NCBI GenBank assembly: GCA_015492755.1
Contig: WGEM01000561.1
Span: 1 to 6,012, forward strand
Reading direction: 5' to 3'
Length of the DNA: 6,012 bases
DNA from: Gemmatimonadota bacterium
GTDB lineage: Bacteria > Gemmatimonadota > Gemmatimonadetes > Longimicrobiales > Gaopeijiaceae
The number at the start of each line of letters is the position of its first letter. Position 1 is the first letter of the stretch. The translations under genes and the position numbers were made by a program. Below are positions 1-6,012 of this stretch, one piece after another. The notes beneath the pieces were generated by a model, which searched no databases, was not told the origin of the DNA, and worked only from the letters and a program-made list of their open reading frames with translations.

Positions 1-2
1 AT

Positions 3-494
3 ATCGAGCAGGGCGGTGAGGCGAAGCGGCACTTCCACGGGCTCCCCTCCCCTGCGGCGGGGATGCTCCTGGCCTCGTACTACCCCTTCAGCCAGACCCC
101 CTTCTTCCAGACGCATCTGGCCGACCTGCCGTGGCCGCAGATCTTTGGCGTCTCCATGGTGCTGCTGGGTGTGCTCATGGTGAGCCACGTGCCCTACGCC
201 AGGGTGCCGAAGATCGGGCTCCGGACGCCGCGCGGACTTCTGAACACCGCCTTCGTGCTGGCGTGCCTCTTCGCCGCGCTGACGGTGCCCCGGTATTACT
301 TTTTCGGATTCCTCCTCCTCTACGTCTCGTGGGGGCTGCTGAAATCGGTGCTCATGGGCCTGCTGGACCGCCTGCCGGGCGGCGATCCGCTCCTGGACGA
401 GGACGAGGACGACTTCGGTGACCGGGCCGAGGTCCGCACCCTCGAGTACCAAGACGTGCACCCCGCCGTCCGGCGGCGGGGACCGATGCCCTGA
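3..494 (+). CDS. pssA: CDP-diacylglycerol--serine O-phosphatidyltransferase, C-terminal part (5' end outside window)
   Basis: Phosphatidylserine synthase joins CDP-diacylglycerol and L-serine to give phosphatidylserine and CMP, the precursor of phosphatidylethanolamine, in the cytoplasmic membrane. The reading frame is open from base 3, so the 163 visible residues are the C-terminal part. The catalytic CDP-alcohol phosphotransferase motif would lie upstream and is not seen. The assignment rests on [10 protein letters not shown] (visible residues 11-20) and [13 protein letters not shown] (58-70), both typical of the membrane-bound, Bacillus-type (class II) enzyme. At least three hydrophobic segments follow, at about 47-66, 79-96 and 98-120. 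The protein ends in an acidic, then basic, cytoplasmic-looking tail (DEDEDDFGD, 132-140). An internal ATG at base 63 is not the real start because the conserved motif lies before it. Archaetidylserine synthase is a related alternative. The stop lies 32 bases before purS with no visible terminator, so co-transcription is likely. Confidence 0.88.
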   Translation: MEQGGEAKRHFHGLPSPAAGMLLASYYPFSQTPFFQTHLADLPWPQIFGVSMVLLGVLMVSHVPYARVPKIGLRTPRGLLNTAFVLACLFAALTVPRYYFFGFLLLYVSWGLLKSVLMGLLDRLPGGDPLLDEDEDDFGDRAEVRTLEYQDVHPAVRRRGPMP

Positions 495-514
495 CGAGTC
501 GACACCCTATCCGT

Positions 515-518
515 GGAG
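515..518 (+). promoter_or_regulatory. Ribosome binding site for purS
   Basis: GGAG lies 8 bases before the GTG at 527. It supports GTG as the purS start. No in-frame ATG offers an alternative that would keep the conserved N-terminal strand of PurS. Confidence 0.6.
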
Positions 519-526
519 TACCCGAC

Positions 527-796
527 GTGAGTTCGTATCGCATCGAGGTCCGCGTCACACCGCGCCCCGGGATCCTGGATCCCCAGGGCAAGGCCGTCCA
601 CCATGCCCTTCATTCGCTGGGCTGGGAGGGTGTGAAGGACGTACGTGTGGGCAAGGTGCTGGACATCGAGCTGGAAGCCCCGTCCGCCGAAGAGGCCATG
701 GCCGCGGTGGACGCCATGTGCCGGAAGATCCTGGCGAACCCCGTCACCGAGGACTACCGGATCACGCTGGCGTCGGAGGAGGCGGTGGGCGCATGA
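527..796 (+). CDS. purS: Phosphoribosylformylglycinamidine synthase subunit PurS
   Basis: PurS is the small, non-catalytic subunit of FGAM synthase. It holds PurQ and PurL together so that ammonia from glutamine can reach the PurL active site (step 4 of IMP synthesis, cytoplasm). The 89-residue product has the usual family length. It shows an N-terminal beta strand ([20 protein letters not shown], 4-23), the [16 protein letters not shown] segment (28-43) in which a helix leads into a strand, and an acidic helix ([20 protein letters not shown]). It closes with NPVTEDYRI, which is characteristic of PurS. The start is GTG, with GGAG 8 bases upstream. The stop overlaps the purQ start as ATGA, so translation of the two subunits is probably coupled. 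Immediate linkage to purQ and purL makes the assignment very secure despite the short length. Confidence 0.95.
   Translation: MSSYRIEVRVTPRPGILDPQGKAVHHALHSLGWEGVKDVRVGKVLDIELEAPSAEEAMAAVDAMCRKILANPVTEDYRITLASEEAVGA
775..782 (+). promoter_or_regulatory. Ribosome binding site for purQ
   Basis: A purine run, GGAGGAGG, sits inside the last codons of purS and ends 10 bases before the purQ ATG at 793. It fixes the ATG as the start and fits coupled translation across the ATGA overlap. Confidence 0.6.
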
Positions 797-1497
797 GGGT
801 GGCGGTGATCACCTTTCCCGGCTCCAACTGCGACTACGATCTGTACAAAGCGGTGCAGCTGGTGGGTGGACGTCCGGAGTTCGTGTGGCACCGGGAGCGA
901 ACGCTGGATGGGTTTGACGCCGTGATGCTCCCGGGCGGCTTCTCCTACGGGGACTACCTGCGGGCAGGCGCCATCGCGCGCATCAGTCCCGTCATGGAAG
1001 CCGTGGCGGAGTTCGCCCGGCGGGGCGGCCCGGTCCTGGGCATCTGCAACGGATTTCAGATCCTCTGTGAGGCGGGACTCCTCCCGGGCGCGCTGGTGCG
1101 CAATGCGTCGCTGAAGTTCGAGAGCCGGGACGTCCACCTCCGGGTCGAACGCACCGACACGCCCTTCACCGGCGACTACGCCGCCGGGCAGATCCTGCGC
1201 ATCCCCATCGCCCACGGCGAAGGCAACTACGAGGCCGATCCCGAGACGCTGAAACGCATCGAGGGCGAGGGACTGGTGGTTTTCCGGTACGTGGACGCCG
1301 AGGGGCGGGTCACCGAAGTGGCGAATCCCAACGGATCCTGGCACAACATCGCGGGCCTGGTGAATGAAGCGGGCAACGTGCTGGGGATGATGCCCCATCC
1401 CGAGCGCGCGGTGGAGCGCCTCCTGGGATCCACCGGCGGGCTGGGCGTCTTCACCTCACTGCTCCACAGCCTGGCTGGGAGCGCGCCCGCCGGCTGA
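793..1497 (+). CDS. purQ: Phosphoribosylformylglycinamidine synthase subunit PurQ (glutaminase)
   Basis: PurQ is a class I glutamine amidotransferase that hydrolyses glutamine and supplies ammonia to PurL for conversion of FGAR to FGAM. The 234-residue length is normal for the stand-alone subunit. The N-terminus reads [15 protein letters not shown] (3-17), followed by [16 protein letters not shown] (48-63). The nucleophile is Cys85 in [13 protein letters not shown] (79-91). The other two triad residues are His202 and Glu204 in MMPHPER. All catalytic residues are therefore present. HGEGNY (141-146) is another conserved block. The ATG at 793 overlaps the purS stop and has a good upstream purine run. 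The frame is open further upstream, but family homology begins exactly at this ATG. The gene is followed by purL after 32 bases. Confidence 0.97.
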   Translation: MRVAVITFPGSNCDYDLYKAVQLVGGRPEFVWHRERTLDGFDAVMLPGGFSYGDYLRAGAIARISPVMEAVAEFARRGGPVLGICNGFQILCEAGLLPGALVRNASLKFESRDVHLRVERTDTPFTGDYAAGQILRIPIAHGEGNYEADPETLKRIEGEGLVVFRYVDAEGRVTEVANPNGSWHNIAGLVNEAGNVLGMMPHPERAVERLLGSTGGLGVFTSLLHSLAGSAPAG

Positions 1498-1529
1498 GTT
1501 CCCTGACGACGGCACATCCGCACACACAT

Positions 1530-3824
1530 ATGAGCGACGCAACCACCACGAATCCCGAGGTCCGACCCCGGCCGGGCGATCCGGAGATCACGCCCGAGCT
1601 GGTGGCGGAGCACGGTCTCAGCCCCGAGGAATACGAACGCATCGTGAAGATCCTGGGGCGGGCGCCCACCTTCACCGAGCTGGGTGTCTTCAGCGCCATG
1701 TGGTCGGAGCACTGTGGCTACAAGAACTCCAAGCGGATGCTCCGTCTCCTCCCCACCGACGCGCCCTGGGTGATTCAGGGTCCCGGGGAGAACGCCGGCG
1801 TCATCGACGTGGGCGAGGGGTACGCGCTGGCCTTCAAGATCGAGTCGCACAACCACCCCAGCGCGGTGGAACCGTACCAGGGCGCCGCCACCGGCGTGGG
1901 CGGCATCCTGCGCGACATCTTCACCATGGGCGCCCGGCCCGTGGCGGTGCTGGACTCACTGCGCTTCGGCGATCTGGACTCGCCGCGGGTGCGCTACCTC
2001 TTCGACGGGGTGGTGAAGGGCATCGGCGACTACGGGAACTGTGTGGGGATCCCCAACATCGGCGGCGAGACCGTCTTCGACCGCGGGTACGAGGGCAACC
2101 CCATCGTCAATGCCATGTGCCTGGGCCTCATGAAGCGCGAGGAGCTCATCACCGCCACCGCTTCCGGAGAGGGGAACCCTCTCATGGCTGTGGGGGCGCG
2201 CACCGGCCGTGACGGAATTCACGGCGCCACCTTCGCCAGCGAGGAGCTGAGCGAGGACTCCGACGAGGCCTCCCGCCCCCAGGTGCAGGTGGGGGATCCC
2301 TTCACCGAAAAGCTTCTCCTGGAAGCGAGCCTGGAGCTCATCGCCAGCGGCGCCATCGTGGGGATCCAGGACATGGGCGCGGCGGGGATCACCTCTTCGG
2401 CCTCGGAGATGGCGGGCCGCGGCGGGAGCGGCGTGGAGCTGGAGATGTCCGCCGTGCCGGTGCGGGAGGAGGGGATGACACCCTACGAGATCCTCCTCTC
2501 CGAGTCGCAGGAGCGCATGCTGGTGGTGGCGAAGCGCGGCCGGGAAGACGAGGTGCGGCGCATCCTGGAGAAGTGGGAGCTGGAGGCGGAGGTCATCGGA
2601 CGGGTCACCTCCGACGGCCGGTTCCGGGTGCTGGAGCACGGTGTGCCGGTGGCGGACATTCCGGCGCTTCCGCTCACCGAGGGCTGCCCCACGTACGAGC
2701 GGGAAGGCGTGGAGAGCAAGGAGATCCGCGCGCTGCGCGAGACGGACCTGAGTGAGCATCTCATCCCCCGTGGTGACCTCACGCCCACCTTCCTCCTGAT
2801 GATGGGTTCGCCGAACCTCGCCTCCAAGCGGTGGGTCTATCACCAGTACGACTCCACGGTGCGGACCAACACGGTGGTGCGCCCCGGCGGCGACGCCGGC
2901 GTGATCCGCATCCGCGGCACCAAGCGGGGGGTGGCCGCCACCACCGATTGCAACGGACGCTACGTGTACCTGGAGCCGCGTACCGGAGCCATGATCGCGG
3001 TGGCGGAGGCGGCCAGGAACGTGGCGTGCGTGGGGGCACTCCCCTCCGCCATCACCAACAACCTGAACTTCGGGAATCCGGAGAAGCCCCACATCTATTA
3101 CCAGTTCCGGGAAGCCGTCCTGGGGATGGCGGACGCGTGCCGGGTCTTCGAAACGCCCGTCACCGGGGGCAATGTCTCCTTCTACAATGAAACGGACGGG
3201 CAGGCCATCTACCCCACGCCGGTCATCGGCATGGTGGGTGTGCTGGAGGACGTGGAGAAGGTCGTGCGCCACCACTTCCGGTCCCCGGGCGACGCCATCG
3301 TCCTGCTGGGCACCAACACCGACGAGATGGGCGGATCGGAGTACCTCTACGTCACCGCCGGCATGGTGGCCGGGGCGCCCCCCCGCGTGGACCTGCTGGC
3401 GGAACGGGCGCTGCAGCAGGCGCTTCTGGACATGAGCGCCGCGGAGGTCCTGTCGTCGGCCCACGACTGCAGTCAGGGCGGTCTGGCGTGCACCCTGGCG
3501 GAGTCGGCGCTGGGCGAGGGTGAGCGCCCGCTGGGCGTGGAGGTGGAGCTGGACGACGACCTCCCGCCGGTGGCGCTCCTCTTCGCCGAGTCGCAGGGGC
3601 GGGTGGTGGTCTCGTGCCCCCTGGAACACCTGGACGACGTGCTGGCCCGCGCTCAGCGCTACGGCGTTCCGGCGCGCCGGATCGGGACGGTGGGCGAGCC
3701 GGAGGGCACCTTCCGCGTCACCATGCGGGACGGCTCCGTCTCGTGCCCCGTGGCCCAGATCGCCGAGGTCTTCTTCGGGGCGCTTCCCCGCATCATGGAC
3801 GTACCCGCGACGGCGGAGGGCTGA
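1530..3824 (+). CDS. purL: Phosphoribosylformylglycinamidine synthase subunit PurL (small, Bacillus type)
   Basis: PurL is the synthetase subunit of FGAM synthase. It uses ATP and PurQ-derived ammonia to turn formylglycinamide ribonucleotide into formylglycinamidine ribonucleotide. At 764 residues it is the short form, which needs separate PurS and PurQ, and not the roughly 1,300-residue fused form of Escherichia. It has two repeated PurM-like halves. The first holds [10 protein letters not shown] (58-67, with likely catalytic His61), [10 protein letters not shown] (103-112), [16 protein letters not shown] (122-137) and [16 protein letters not shown] (279-294). The second holds [17 protein letters not shown] (471-487), [13 protein letters not shown] (508-520), [11 protein letters not shown] (544-554) and DCSQGGLA (646-653). 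Homology starts near residue 20, after a Thr/Pro-rich leader. The ATG at 1530 is preferred over a GTG at 1602, although no clear Shine-Dalgarno precedes it. It lies 32 bases after purQ. No frameshift or missing motif is seen. Confidence 0.98.
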   Translation: MSDATTTNPEVRPRPGDPEITPELVAEHGLSPEEYERIVKILGRAPTFTELGVFSAMWSEHCGYKNSKRMLRLLPTDAPWVIQGPGENAGVIDVGEGYALAFKIESHNHPSAVEPYQGAATGVGGILRDIFTMGARPVAVLDSLRFGDLDSPRVRYLFDGVVKGIGDYGNCVGIPNIGGETVFDRGYEGNPIVNAMCLGLMKREELITATASGEGNPLMAVGARTGRDGIHGATFASEELSEDSDEASRPQVQVGDPFTEKLLLEASLELIASGAIVGIQDMGAAGITSSASEMAGRGGSGVELEMSAVPVREEGMTPYEILLSESQERMLVVAKRGREDEVRRILEKWELEAEVIGRVTSDGRFRVLEHGVPVADIPALPLTEGCPTYEREGVESKEIRALRETDLSEHLIPRGDLTPTFLLMMGSPNLASKRWVYHQYDSTVRTNTVVRPGGDAGVIRIRGTKRGVAATTDCNGRYVYLEPRTGAMIAVAEAARNVACVGALPSAITNNLNFGNPEKPHIYYQFREAVLGMADACRVFETPVTGGNVSFYNETDGQAIYPTPVIGMVGVLEDVEKVVRHHFRSPGDAIVLLGTNTDEMGGSEYLYVTAGMVAGAPPRVDLLAERALQQALLDMSAAEVLSSAHDCSQGGLACTLAESALGEGERPLGVEVELDDDLPPVALLFAESQGRVVVSCPLEHLDDVLARAQRYGVPARRIGTVGEPEGTFRVTMRDGSVSCPVAQIAEVFFGALPRIMDVPATAEG
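3815..3820 (+). promoter_or_regulatory. Ribosome binding site for purF
   Basis: GGAGGG lies in the final purL codons, 7 bases before the ATG at 3828. It favours this ATG over the later in-frame GTG codons at 3864, 3882 and 3885, and so decides the length of the PurF propeptide. Confidence 0.65.
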
Positions 3825-3827
3825 GGG

Positions 3828-5294
3828 ATGGAGCCGCGCCGACAGACGCCCGGGCCCCGAAGCGTGCGCCGCGCTCTCCCGGTGGTGGACACCGACGCGC
3901 TCCACGACGAGTGCGGGGTGGTGGGGATCAGCGGCGTGGACTACGCCGCCGAGCAGGCGTACCTGGCGCTCTACGCGCTGCAGCACAGGGGCCAGGAGGC
4001 GGCGGGCATCGTCACCTTCGACGAGGCCGGACCCCACACGCTCAAGGGTGAGGGTCTGGTGGGCGACGTCTTCAAGACGTGGTCGCTGCCCAAGCTCACC
4101 GGCCGCACCGCGGTGGGGCACGTGCGGTACTCCACGGCGGGCGGCTCGGATCTGGACAACATCCAGCCCATCACCGCGCGCTACGCCCACGGCCACATCG
4201 CGCTGGCCCACAACGGGAACCTCACGAACCACTACGACCTGCGGCGCCGGCTGGTGGAGGAGGGCGCCATCTTCCGCAGCTCCTCCGACTCCGAGGCGGT
4301 GGTGCACCTCATCGCCAAGTCGCGGCACGACACCGTGGACGCGCAGATCGACGACGCGCTGACGCACCTGGAGGGCGCCTACTCCCTGGTCATCGCCATC
4401 GACGACGTGGTGTACGCCGCCCGGGACCCCCGGGGATTCCGGCCGCTGGTGCTGGGGCGCAAGGACGGGGGCCACGTGGTGGTGAGCGAGACCTGCGCGC
4501 TGGACATCATGGGCGCCGAGTACGTCCGGGACCTGGAGCCGGGCGAGGTGATCCGCATGGAGAACGGGCGCGTGACACCGCTCCGCAGCCTGCCGCCCGC
4601 CGATCGCGCCGCGCCCTGCATCTTCGAACTGGTGTACTTCGCGCGGCCCGATTCTCGCATCTGGGGCATCAGCGTGGACCGGGCCCGGAGGGCGTTCGGC
4701 AGGAAGCTGGCGCAGGAGCATCCGGTCGACGCCGACGCCGTCATCGCCGTGCCCGACAGCGCCAACTCGGCGGCGCTGGGCTACGCCGAGGAGAGCGGGA
4801 TTCCCTTCGAGCTGGGCATGCTCCGGCATCACTACGTGGGCCGGACCTTCATTCAGCCGTCCCAGGACTCCCGGGACTTCGGCGCGCGGATGAAGTACAA
4901 CCCGGTCCGCGAGGTGCTGGAAGGCAAGCGCGTCGTGGTGGTGGACGACTCGCTGGTTCGCGGCACCACCAGCACCAGCCTGGTGCGGATGCTGCGCGGG
5001 GCGGGCGCCCGGGAGGTCCACCTCCGCATCGGGAGCCCGCCGGTACGTTTTCCCTGTTTCTACGGAATCGATATGCCGACGAAGCGTGAACTCATCGCCT
5101 CGTCGCTCTCGGTGGACGAAATCGAAGAGCGACTGGGCGTGGACTCCCTGGGATACCTCTCGCTGGAGGGGATGGTGGAGGCGGTGGCGGAGGCGGGGCC
5201 CTACTGCACCGCGTGCTTCTCCGGCGACTACCCCGCCCCTCTGGTGGACGTGGAGAAGGGCCATCTGACGCCGGAAGGACCCGGCCGATGCTGA
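3828..5294 (+). CDS. purF: Amidophosphoribosyltransferase (glutamine PRPP amidotransferase), Fe-S type
   Basis: PurF catalyses the committing step of purine synthesis: PRPP plus glutamine gives 5-phosphoribosylamine, glutamate and pyrophosphate. The 488-residue product has an N-terminal Ntn-type glutaminase domain. Its nucleophile should be Cys29 in DECGVVGI, exposed after removal of a propeptide. Further motifs are LQHRGQEAAGI (51-61), GHVRYSTAGGS (97-107) and HNGNLTN (128-134). The C-terminal phosphoribosyltransferase domain carries the PRPP loop VVVVDDSLVRGTT (369-381). Cys264, Cys410, Cys460 and Cys463 match the pattern of the B. subtilis [4Fe-4S] ligands; counted from Cys29 as residue 1, the first two fall at 236 and 382. 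This is therefore the propeptide-plus-cluster class and not the Escherichia class. The start is set by GGAGGG 7 bases upstream. Only 3 bases separate it from purL, and it overlaps add by 7 bases. Confidence 0.97.
   Translation: MEPRRQTPGPRSVRRALPVVDTDALHDECGVVGISGVDYAAEQAYLALYALQHRGQEAAGIVTFDEAGPHTLKGEGLVGDVFKTWSLPKLTGRTAVGHVRYSTAGGSDLDNIQPITARYAHGHIALAHNGNLTNHYDLRRRLVEEGAIFRSSSDSEAVVHLIAKSRHDTVDAQIDDALTHLEGAYSLVIAIDDVVYAARDPRGFRPLVLGRKDGGHVVVSETCALDIMGAEYVRDLEPGEVIRMENGRVTPLRSLPPADRAAPCIFELVYFARPDSRIWGISVDRARRAFGRKLAQEHPVDADAVIAVPDSANSAALGYAEESGIPFELGMLRHHYVGRTFIQPSQDSRDFGARMKYNPVREVLEGKRVVVVDDSLVRGTTSTSLVRMLRGAGAREVHLRIGSPPVRFPCFYGIDMPTKRELIASSLSVDEIEERLGVDSLGYLSLEGMVEAVAEAGPYCTACFSGDYPAPLVDVEKGHLTPEGPGRC
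5273..5279 (+). promoter_or_regulatory. Ribosome binding site for add
   Basis: GGAAGGA lies within the last purF codons, 8 bases before the ATG at 5288. It supports a start that overlaps the purF stop, hence coupled translation. Confidence 0.6.
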
Positions 5295-6012
5295 CACCCA
5301 CACGGGAGTTCCTCACCTCGCTGCCCAAGGCGGAGCTCCACGTCCATCTCGACGGGAGCCTCCGTCCCGAAACCATGCTGGAGCTGGCCGCGCAGCGAGG
5401 GGTGTCCATGCCCACCGACGACCCGGACGAGCTCTTCCGGTACATGGTGGTGGACGACGCCCGCAACCTCGAGGAGTACCTGGAACGCTTCCACCTGACG
5501 CTCTCCGTCATGCAGGACGCCGAGGCCATCGAGCGGATCGCCTTCGAGCTGGCGGAGGACAATGCGCTGGAGGGCGTGCGCTACGTGGAGGCCCGCTTCA
5601 GCCCCATCCTGAACACCGAGGGCGGCCTCACGCCTGCCGAAGCGCTGGAGGCGGCGCTGGCGGGCCTCCGGCGTGCCGAGGAGCGTTACCCCCTCCGCAC
5701 CGGCGTCATCGTGTGCGCGCTGAGGTCGCTGGATCCGTCCGTCTCGGTGGAGATGGCAAAGCTGGCGGTGGACTACGCGTCGAGGGGGGTGTGCGCTTTC
5801 GATATCGCCGGCGCAGAGGCGGGCAACCCGGTGCGGGACCACATGGACGCGCTCCGCATCGCGCACGACGCAGGGCTGCCCATTACGATCCACGCCGGTG
5901 CGGAGGGGGTAACGCTCCTCGGCACGCCGGAGGCCCGCCAGAGCCGCCTCCAGCGCTTCGGCAGGCGTGAGGCCGCCCTCGGTGTTCAGGATGGGGCTGA
6001 AGCGGGCCTCCA
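5288..6012 (+). CDS. add: Adenosine deaminase, 5' part; homology broken near residue 205 by an inverted repeat
   Basis: Adenosine deaminase is a zinc-dependent amidohydrolase that converts adenosine to inosine. The frame opens at ATG 5288 and stays open to the window edge (241 codons). Residues 1-204 look like a normal ADA. KAELHVHLDGS (14-24) supplies the first two metal ligands, His18 and His20. Other typical stretches are NALEGVRYVEARFSP (92-106) and FDIAGAEAGNP (171-181). ITIHAG (199-204) supplies His202. The family then expects Glu (HAGE), the proton-shuttling residue, and later His and Asp active-site residues. Here Ala205 follows, and residues 207-241 match no ADA feature; they are the antisense translation of residues 100-134 of the same gene. 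Real coding therefore probably ends at about base 5900. A full family member has about 330-350 residues. The related adenine deaminase or aminofutalosine deaminase is possible, since the discriminating C-terminal half is missing. Confidence 0.85.
   Translation, partial: MLTPTREFLTSLPKAELHVHLDGSLRPETMLELAAQRGVSMPTDDPDELFRYMVVDDARNLEEYLERFHLTLSVMQDAEAIERIAFELAEDNALEGVRYVEARFSPILNTEGGLTPAEALEAALAGLRRAEERYPLRTGVIVCALRSLDPSVSVEMAKLAVDYASRGVCAFDIAGAEAGNPVRDHMDALRIAHDAGLPITIHAGAEGVTLLGTPEARQSRLQRFGRREAALGVQDGAEAGL
5586..5706 (+). repeat. Left arm of a 121-bp inverted repeat inside add
   Basis: This stretch encodes a normal internal part of adenosine deaminase (about residues 100-140). Its reverse complement reappears at 5892-6012. 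Paired positions add up to 11598. The only mismatch is G5656 against A5942 (C expected), giving 120 of 121 matches. It is the presumed original copy because its translation is the ADA-like one. Confidence 0.95.
5892..5900. other. Probable template-switch breakpoint with 9-base microhomology
   Basis: ACGCCGGTG at 5892-5900 belongs both to the expected ADA coding (His-Ala-Gly followed by a G that would begin the Glu codon) and to the reverse complement of 5698-5706. Left of it the sequence follows add forward; right of it the sequence follows the opposite strand of add backward. The first base outside on the left (C5891) does not pair in the repeat. The switch therefore happened somewhere within these 9 bases. 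The nature of the event (artefact or rearrangement) is inferred. Confidence 0.75.
5892..6012 (-). repeat. Right arm of the 121-bp inverted repeat, running to the window edge
   Basis: This is the reverse complement of 5586-5706 with one mismatch at 5942, separated from it by a 185-base spacer (5707-5891). It starts within the codons for the ADA HAGE motif and destroys it. The match continues to the last base of the window, so the true arm may be longer. It probably represents a fold-back copy and not native downstream sequence. Confidence 0.95.

Noticed and set aside
495..526. Possible promoter or terminator between pssA and purS
   Set aside because: The 32 bases contain only the purS ribosome binding site. 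I see no -35/-10 pair, no GC-rich stem with a T-run, and no room for a purine riboswitch.
569..583. Short perfect inverted repeat GGGATCC-T-GGATCCC
   Set aside because: It lies inside purS and encodes the ordinary PGILDPQG segment. A 1-base loop cannot form a stable hairpin, and GGATCC recurs by chance in this sequence.
754..1856. Minus-strand open frames over purQ and the start of purL
   Set aside because: They are shadows of the well-supported + strand genes, with no recognisable motif.
1956..5303. A 1,115-codon open frame on the minus strand across purL, purF and the start of add
   Set aside because: It lies antisense to genes with complete, motif-rich products. Its translation is low-complexity and rich in His, Arg, Val and Gly, as expected for the mirror of GC-rich codon usage. 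No known domain or ribosome binding site is seen.
5713..5970. An 85-codon + strand frame in the spacer and right arm
   Set aside because: It is out of frame with add, crosses the inverted-repeat breakpoint and has a low-complexity Arg/Gly-rich product, so it is an artefact of the fold-back and the GC content.
5586..6012. Inverted repeat as the ends of a transposon or a phase-variation invertible segment
   Set aside because: The arms are coding sequence of one gene with its antisense copy. No transposase, recombinase or target-site duplication is present, and the 185-base spacer is just the ADA coding that continues from the left arm.

Overview
The window is a compact, GC-rich stretch of bacterial chromosome with every gene on the + strand. 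It carries five genes of core metabolism: the 3' end of a phosphatidylserine synthase gene (pssA), purS, purQ, purL and purF of de novo purine synthesis, and the 5' part of an adenosine deaminase gene (add). There are no tRNAs, rRNAs, insertion sequences or CRISPR arrays. The phylum is not determined. Separate PurS, PurQ and short PurL, and a PurF with B. subtilis-type cluster cysteines, rule out the fused PurL of Escherichia. The high GC content, NDR/GTG-rich codon use and pssA next to the purine genes would fit Gemmatimonadota or a similar GC-rich phylum, but this is a guess.

Layout: pssA (C-terminal part, 3-494); 32-base gap; purS (527-796, GTG start); purQ (793-1497, ATGA overlap with purS); 32-base gap; purL (1530-3824); 3-base gap; purF (3828-5294); add (from 5288, overlapping the end of purF by 7 bases). 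No terminator or convincing promoter lies in any gap, so the genes probably form one transcription unit. Most junctions look translationally coupled. PurS, PurQ and PurL together form FGAM synthase (step 4 of IMP synthesis). PurF is the committing step 1 enzyme. Add would interconvert purines by deaminating adenosine to inosine.

The one real anomaly is at the right edge. Bases 5892-6012 are the reverse complement of 5586-5706, identical at 120 of 121 positions, with a 185-base spacer, and the repeat runs to the last base of the window. The adenosine deaminase homology breaks at this point: the HAGE active-site motif becomes HAGA and no later ADA motif follows. The two strands share a 9-base microhomology (ACGCCGGTG) at the junction. 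This is what a fold-back (template-switch) chimera or contig-end assembly artefact looks like. A genuine genomic inverted duplication is the less likely alternative. I found no convincing novel biological system here.
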